From Dehalococcoidales bacterium (GTDB taxonomy: Bacteria > Chloroflexota > Dehalococcoidia > Dehalococcoidales > UBA2162): 9,779 nt of DNA. The DNA is taken from the NCBI GenBank assembly GCA_016932435.1, contig JAFGCW010000018.1, positions 1 through 9,779 on the forward strand, in the 5' to 3' direction. The position numbers and the translations under genes were made by a program. The notes under the pieces are model-generated. The model made no database searches. It saw only the letters and a program-made list of their open reading frames with translations, and was not told where the DNA came from. Position 1 is the stretch's first letter. Each line of letters starts with the position of its first letter. Below are positions 6,395-9,779 of this stretch, piece after piece.

Positions 6395-7315
6395 TTAGTA
6401 AGGATAATACCATAAAAATAGAGCTTGCATATAACAAATAGGTCCCTCATCTTGATCCGGCATGTCCGGGTGGTTGTAACCATTGTCGCTCCATTTTTTA
6501 TTCTTTATATCACCAAGGTAAGAAGGATGATAAATATTAGACCATGTGCGGACGAGGTCAAATTTGGGATCAACATTAGCAAATACATTACTTGGATCAT
6601 ATGAACCGGTTAAGGCATAGTAAACAGCATGTTGATAACCATAAGCGCAGGATTCTTCGAATATCGAATTAGTGAAATAACCATGAATAGCCATTAATAC
6701 ATGAAACGCTTCATGTGCAATATACGATGCCAATTCAGCAGTACTGCGACTTTGCAAATCTGTATTAAAGAATATTCCTAGTGGTATTACTTTGCCATAA
6801 TAAAGTGTTCTTGGAGCACACCCAACGAAATCATGACCATTATATGTATTTTGCCATTGAATTGTAATTATCCCTTCGTAATCCTCCAATGCTTGAGCAA
6901 GATCTGGCGCGACTTTAACGAGGTCCATCCAAGCCGCAATTAGCTGCCATGTTTCTGTGGGAAGATGTTTTAAAGCCCATATCCAATCCCGAAAAGTCCA
7001 AGAGTCTAAGTCCTTAGTATTGATCCCACCAATTTCTACATCATGCCCACTCGGATCAATGTACTTCAATGGATTATTCAGGCAGTAAGAATACCTGTTG
7101 AAGTTTTGTGGATTTGCCGGACCAGGTACTATAGCATCCGCGCTGATAAACCTCCCAATCGTGGCATCATAGTAACGGGCGTTGTAGTAGTAGAGCCCGG
7201 TATCATCCAGTCTTTGCCCGGTAAACTTGATATCGGTGGGCACATCACCGGCCCTTGTCCCACCGAAGGGGTAGTACTTAATGGTGCCCAGGGAGGTGCC
7301 GTTATCAGAAGTCAT
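6395..7315 (-). CDS. Orphan RHS C-terminal module A: RHS core plus zincin (HExxH) toxin-like domain
   Basis: The frame has 306 residues from ATG 7315. RHS homology begins at 7336 (NLSGTSLMTS) right after a TGA at 7337-7339, and the ATG lacks a Shine-Dalgarno, so the normal large RHS body is missing. Core landmarks: KYYPFGG 13-19, FTGQRLDDTGLYYYNARYYD 31-50, RFISAD 55-60, NRYSYCLNNPLKYIDPSGH 73-91. The variable C-terminus (about 93-306) contains ELASYIAHEAFHVLMAIHG with HEAFH at 201-205, followed by FEESCAYGYQHA (219-230). Glu220 or Glu221 is placed as the third ligand of a gluzincin-like metallopeptidase. No stop or frameshift breaks this domain. It may be a recombination cassette for a full-length RHS gene elsewhere, or be translated by another route. 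A lipoprotein gene follows at 46 bp; an ABC operon diverges upstream. Confidence 0.75.
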   Translation of the reverse strand: MTSDNGTSLGTIKYYPFGGTRAGDVPTDIKFTGQRLDDTGLYYYNARYYDATIGRFISADAIVPGPANPQNFNRYSYCLNNPLKYIDPSGHDVEIGGINTKDLDSWTFRDWIWALKHLPTETWQLIAAWMDLVKVAPDLAQALEDYEGIITIQWQNTYNGHDFVGCAPRTLYYGKVIPLGIFFNTDLQSRSTAELASYIAHEAFHVLMAIHGYFTNSIFEESCAYGYQHAVYYALTGSYDPSNVFANVDPKFDLVRTWSNIYHPSYLGDIKNKKWSDNGYNHPDMPDQDEGPICYMQALFLWYYPY

Positions 7316-7336
7316 TAATGACGTGCCGCTGAGGTT
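7037..7336 (-). repeat. RHS core DNA repeat, copy A
   Basis: It matches copy B (4644-4961) across its length. Both begin on the - strand at the codons for LSGTS and both end just after DPSGH. Upstream of 7336 lies the intergenic promoter region of the ABC operon, not RHS sequence. Confidence 0.8.
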
Positions 7337-7363
7337 TCACATGGACGAAAACCAGAGGAGATA

Positions 7364-7372
7364 TGATATAAT
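7364..7372 (+). promoter_or_regulatory. Extended -10 promoter of the ABC exporter operon
   Basis: TG-A-TATAAT at 7364-7372 is a perfect extended -10 element. The best -35 (TGGACG, 7342-7347) is weak and 19 bp away. Transcription would start near 7379, leaving a leader of about 18 bases that contains AAGGGG (7381-7386), 10 bases before the ATG. Confidence 0.55.
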
Positions 7373-7396
7373 GGCACAACAAGGGGTTTTTCTAAT

Positions 7397-8290
7397 ATGC
7401 ACGCAGTCGAAGCTAGTCACCTGGTAAAGGCATTCGCGGATAAGGTCGCGGTGAACGACCTGTCTTTTTCCGTGGACCGGGGGCAGGTGTTCGGGATGAT
7501 AGGGCCGAACGGGGCGGGCAAGACGACGACCATCAGGATGATGATGGACATCATCAAGCCGGACTCGGGCGAGGTGACCATCCTCGGGGAGAAACTGGGC
7601 GCAGCCACCAAGAACAAGCTGGGCTACCTGCCCGAGGAAAAAGGTATGTACAAGAAGCTCAAGGTATCGGAATCGATAGCCTACCTAGCTTCGCTGAAGG
7701 GCATGGACAGAAGCACCATCGGCGCTAAAGCGGACGAACTGCTCCAGAAAATCGGGATGCTGGACACGAAGAAGAAAAAGATAGAGGAAATGAGCAAGGG
7801 GATGGGGCAGATTATCCAGTTCGTCACGACCATCATCCACGACCCTGAGCTTATCGTCATGGACGAGCCGTTTTCCGGGCTCGACCCGGTGAATACCGAG
7901 CTACTGAAAGGGATGCTGCTGGAACTGAGAAACGAGGGCAAGGCGGTAATCCTGAGCACGCACCAGATGAACCAGGTAGAGGAACTGTGCGACCGCGTGC
8001 TGATGGTGAATCACGGGAAGGCCGTCCTGTACGGCGAACTGGGCGAAATAAAGTCTAAATACAAGGGGGACTCAATCCTGCTGGACGGCGAAGGTGACAC
8101 CGGCGAGATAGCGGGGGTCAGCGACAAGCGCAAGCGCAGGGGCTATATAGAGCTGCTGCTGAACGGCGAAAGGACGCCGCAGCAAATTCTGGAGCAACTG
8201 ATGGGCCGGGGCGTAAAAATAAACCGATTCGAGATAGCTACACCGTCGCTCAATGAGATATTCCTGATGGAAGCGGGTAAGAAGTCGTGA
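7397..8290 (+). CDS. ABC transporter ATP-binding protein, NatA/YhaQ type
   Basis: The ATPase subunit of an ABC-2 exporter, 297 residues. Walker A GPNGAGKT (36-43), YLPEEKGMY in the Q-loop area (77-85), signature EEMSKGMGQ (130-138), Walker B LIVMDEP with catalytic E157, D-loop SGLD (160-163) and switch H189 (STHQM) are all present, so it should hydrolyse ATP. The YLPEE form and the SKGM signature are typical of the NatA/YhaQ branch, in place of a Gln Q-loop and LSGGQ. Residues from about 215 on form the C-terminal DUF4162-like domain, ending PSLNEIFLMEAG. It overlaps the permease gene by 4 bp (GTGA), implying coupled translation. NatA/NatB systems export sodium, drugs or peptides; the cargo here cannot be told. 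The start at 7397 fits the AAGGGG site and the promoter. Confidence 0.93.
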   Translation: MHAVEASHLVKAFADKVAVNDLSFSVDRGQVFGMIGPNGAGKTTTIRMMMDIIKPDSGEVTILGEKLGAATKNKLGYLPEEKGMYKKLKVSESIAYLASLKGMDRSTIGAKADELLQKIGMLDTKKKKIEEMSKGMGQIIQFVTTIIHDPELIVMDEPFSGLDPVNTELLKGMLLELRNEGKAVILSTHQMNQVEELCDRVLMVNHGKAVLYGELGEIKSKYKGDSILLDGEGDTGEIAGVSDKRKRRGYIELLLNGERTPQQILEQLMGRGVKINRFEIATPSLNEIFLMEAGKKS

Positions 8291-9504
8291 ACAAGACGCA
8301 GTTGATATTCAGGCAAGAATTCCTGCGGACGATAAAGCGGGTTGGGTTCATCATCATAACGCTAATCGTACCCGTGCTGGCGCTGATAGCTATCGGGGTA
8401 TTTCAACTCGTAAACTCGATTATCGAGCCATCGGAAGTGGAAACGTCCACAATCGGGTATGTCGACGAGGCCGGCGGGTTCAATGAATACACTTCGCAAG
8501 GGGCGATAGAACTGGTCCGCTACGATACACAGGAAGACGCGACCGGAGCACTGATAAGCCGGGACGTGAAGGAATATTTCGTCATTCCGCAGGACTATAT
8601 GTCCACGGGATTGGTCAGTCACTTTACACTGGAGAAACAGCCGGAGGCCCCCCAGACCACCGTGTCCGCAATCAAGAGGTTCCTGACGAGCAACATGCTG
8701 GCCGATAAAGTACCCCAGACGACGATAAACGTGATAGACGCGCCGCTGTACCTGTATACCACGAGACTGACAGAGACCGGCGACGTGGCCACGGAACAGG
8801 GCGGATACGGCAATATCATCGTGCCGGGGATTTTCAGCTTTTTACTGGCGTTCTCCATTATTTTCACATCCAATCACATGCTCTCCGGGCTGGTGGAGGA
8901 GAAGGAGAGCCGCCTGATAGAAGTACTGCTGTCATCCGTTTCCACGCGGCAGCTAATCACGGGTAAGGTACTGGGGCTGGGAGCCGCCGGACTGCTACAG
9001 GTGGCAATATGGCTGATATCGCTGCCGCTGCTGCTGAACCTGGCTTCATCAAGCTTCGGGGGATTTTTCAGCTCGATACAACTGCCGGGCAACTTTATAG
9101 TGCTGGGGCTGGTGTATTTCGTCCTGGCGTACCTGTTCTTCGCCGTAATGGCGGCCGGCATCGGGGCCATCAGCAGTAAGACCGAGGAAGGCGCGCAACT
9201 GATAACGATGATGACAATGCCGATGTTCATTCCCTTCTGGTTCGGCTCCCTGCTTTTCATGTTCCCGAACAACCCGATATGGGTAGTCCTCAGCGTGTTT
9301 CCCATCACGGCGCCGGTGACAACGATGCTGAGGCTGGGCGTGAGCGACGTCCCCGCGTGGCAACTGGCGTTAAGCCTGCTGGTGCTGGTACTTTCAATCC
9401 TCGGCGCGTTGTACCTGGCAATCAAGGTCTTCAGGATATACCTGCTGATGTACGGGAAGAGGCCGAAGCTGGGAGAGATAATCCGCAGTATCAGGAGCGA
9501 GTAG
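8287..9504 (+). CDS. ABC-2 type transporter permease, NatB/YhaP type
   Basis: The membrane subunit partnering the ATPase, 405 residues from GTG 8287, which overlaps the ATPase stop. Layout: TM1 about 20-42, a large extracytoplasmic domain about 45-172, then a cluster of helices about 176-198, 225-250, 268-294, 306-325, 330-348 and 358-382, with a basic cytoplasmic tail. The cytoplasmic motif EEKESRLIEVLLSS (204-217) is the family hallmark just after TM2 (ABC2_membrane_3). The length is usual for NatB/YhaP. The Shine-Dalgarno is weak (GGAAG), consistent with translational coupling. Composition matches the ATPase gene and is GC-richer than the RHS block, suggesting this operon belongs to the older chromosomal background. 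Confidence 0.92.
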   Translation: MNKTQLIFRQEFLRTIKRVGFIIITLIVPVLALIAIGVFQLVNSIIEPSEVETSTIGYVDEAGGFNEYTSQGAIELVRYDTQEDATGALISRDVKEYFVIPQDYMSTGLVSHFTLEKQPEAPQTTVSAIKRFLTSNMLADKVPQTTINVIDAPLYLYTTRLTETGDVATEQGGYGNIIVPGIFSFLLAFSIIFTSNHMLSGLVEEKESRLIEVLLSSVSTRQLITGKVLGLGAAGLLQVAIWLISLPLLLNLASSSFGGFFSSIQLPGNFIVLGLVYFVLAYLFFAVMAAGIGAISSKTEEGAQLITMMTMPMFIPFWFGSLLFMFPNNPIWVVLSVFPITAPVTTMLRLGVSDVPAWQLALSLLVLVLSILGALYLAIKVFRIYLLMYGKRPKLGEIIRSIRSE

Positions 9505-9778
9505 GCAGTATTGTTATTGCCCGTCCTTTCCCGATTACATCGGGAGCTACGACCGTAAATGGATTGGGAATTGTCTGTACAGGAACAGCTTTTGTTTTCA
9601 GGCCAAAGAAGGTATCTTTACCGATAGTTTCAGTTATGTTTTTTCCCACCCGCCCTCCCAGTAATGTAAGAAGGGGTTGCATCCCTTCTTGAGCTTCCCT
9701 GCCGGGGGTAAGTGTAGTCACCCCCAGCAGCGTATCAAGTACGGGGCAAGCTCGTGGGAAGGACGGGGATACGAGTGC
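9491..9778 (-). CDS. Open frame running off the right edge, unidentified and doubtful
   Basis: The - strand stays open from the window edge to a TGA at 9491-9493, 95 codons, containing CPVLDTLLGVTTLTPG, GMQPLLTLLGGRVG and PNPFTVVAPDVIGKGRA. Its tail overlaps the permease stop tail-to-tail by 14 bp. Internal GTG (9721) and ATG starts exist, but none has a convincing Shine-Dalgarno. The opposite strand is also open over most of the region, so coding is uncertain. I do not recognise it; it may be a gene end or a non-coding repeat. Confidence 0.25.
   Translation of the reverse strand, partial: ALVSPSFPRACPVLDTLLGVTTLTPGREAQEGMQPLLTLLGGRVGKNITETIGKDTFFGLKTKAVPVQTIPNPFTVVAPDVIGKGRAITILPTRS
9529..9545. 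other. Hairpin after the ABC operon
   Basis: TCCCGAT (9529-9535) pairs with ATCGGGA (9539-9545) across a three-base loop, 25 bp after the permease stop. There is no T-run, so termination is uncertain. Confidence 0.3.
9668..9690. other. Hairpin, possible weak terminator of the ABC operon
   Basis: AAGAAGGG (9668-9675) pairs perfectly with CCCTTCTT (9683-9690) across a seven-base loop. The 3' arm is followed by GAGCTT, not a T-run, so it would be an atypical terminator on the + strand. No T-run is seen on the - strand either. Confidence 0.35.
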
Positions 9779-9779
9779 C

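Noticed and set aside
3202..7336. Insertion sequence or transposon behind the RHS copies
   Set aside because: No transposase, terminal inverted repeats or target duplications are visible. The repeats are RHS core coding sequence.
9279..9692. Plus-strand frame overlapping the permease end
   Set aside because: Its first half is a shadow of the permease gene, and the rest has no Shine-Dalgarno or recognisable pattern.

Overview
The window looks like an accessory region of an anaerobic bacterial chromosome. A member of the Chloroflexota, class Dehalococcoidia, is my best guess. The guess rests on the style of the RHS core fragments (FISAD, PANPQ, NRYSY, DPSGH), small lipoproteins beside them, a GC-richer ABC operon with frequent ATA codons, and an anaerobe-type fumarate-reductase-like flavoprotein. 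No rRNA, complete tRNA, CRISPR array, transposase or integrase is visible, so the taxonomic call is an inference.

Left block (1 to about 3200, + strand, visibly AT-rich). It holds the tail of an unidentified gene (1-183), a protein of unknown function with a putative NagB/RpiA/CoA-transferase-like fold and a C-terminal cysteine cluster (365-1225), and a soluble FAD-dependent fumarate-reductase/ketosteroid-dehydrogenase-like oxidoreductase (1452-2993). Two imperfect direct copies of a T-arm-like motif, at 220-246 and 3127-3160, lie on either side of these two genes. The second copy ends like the 3' end of a tmRNA (ssrA) and is followed at once by a hairpin terminator, so it may be an old integration scar.

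Middle block (3202-7336, all - strand). This is a graveyard or store of orphan RHS C-terminal modules. Three copies of the RHS core are present. The one at 7037-7336 leads into a variable C-terminus with an intact HExxH zincin motif. The one at 4644-4961 leads into a second zincin-like C-terminus in which the first zinc-binding His is Glu. The one at 3202-3322 is a bare remnant with no C-terminus. The first two start at the same point of the RHS core (the LSGTS motif), directly after a stop codon, with no RHS gene body upstream. Each is followed by a lipoprotein gene (PsbP-like at 5686-6348; carboxypeptidase-regulatory-like at 3394-3885), the place where an immunity gene would be expected. A DUF2807 head-GIN lipoprotein gene (4962-5516) sits between the modules, and its stop codon is the 5' edge of the second module.

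Right block (7397-9504, + strand, GC-richer). A two-gene operon encodes a NatA/NatB-type ABC exporter: an ATPase and an ABC-2 permease overlapping by 4 bp, read from an extended -10 promoter that diverges from the RHS block. The last 275 bp hold hairpins and an open minus-strand frame running off the edge that cannot be identified.

The most interesting system is the set of orphan RHS-toxin-like modules paired with candidate lipoprotein immunity genes. Lipoproteins as partners would suit toxins acting outside the cytoplasm.
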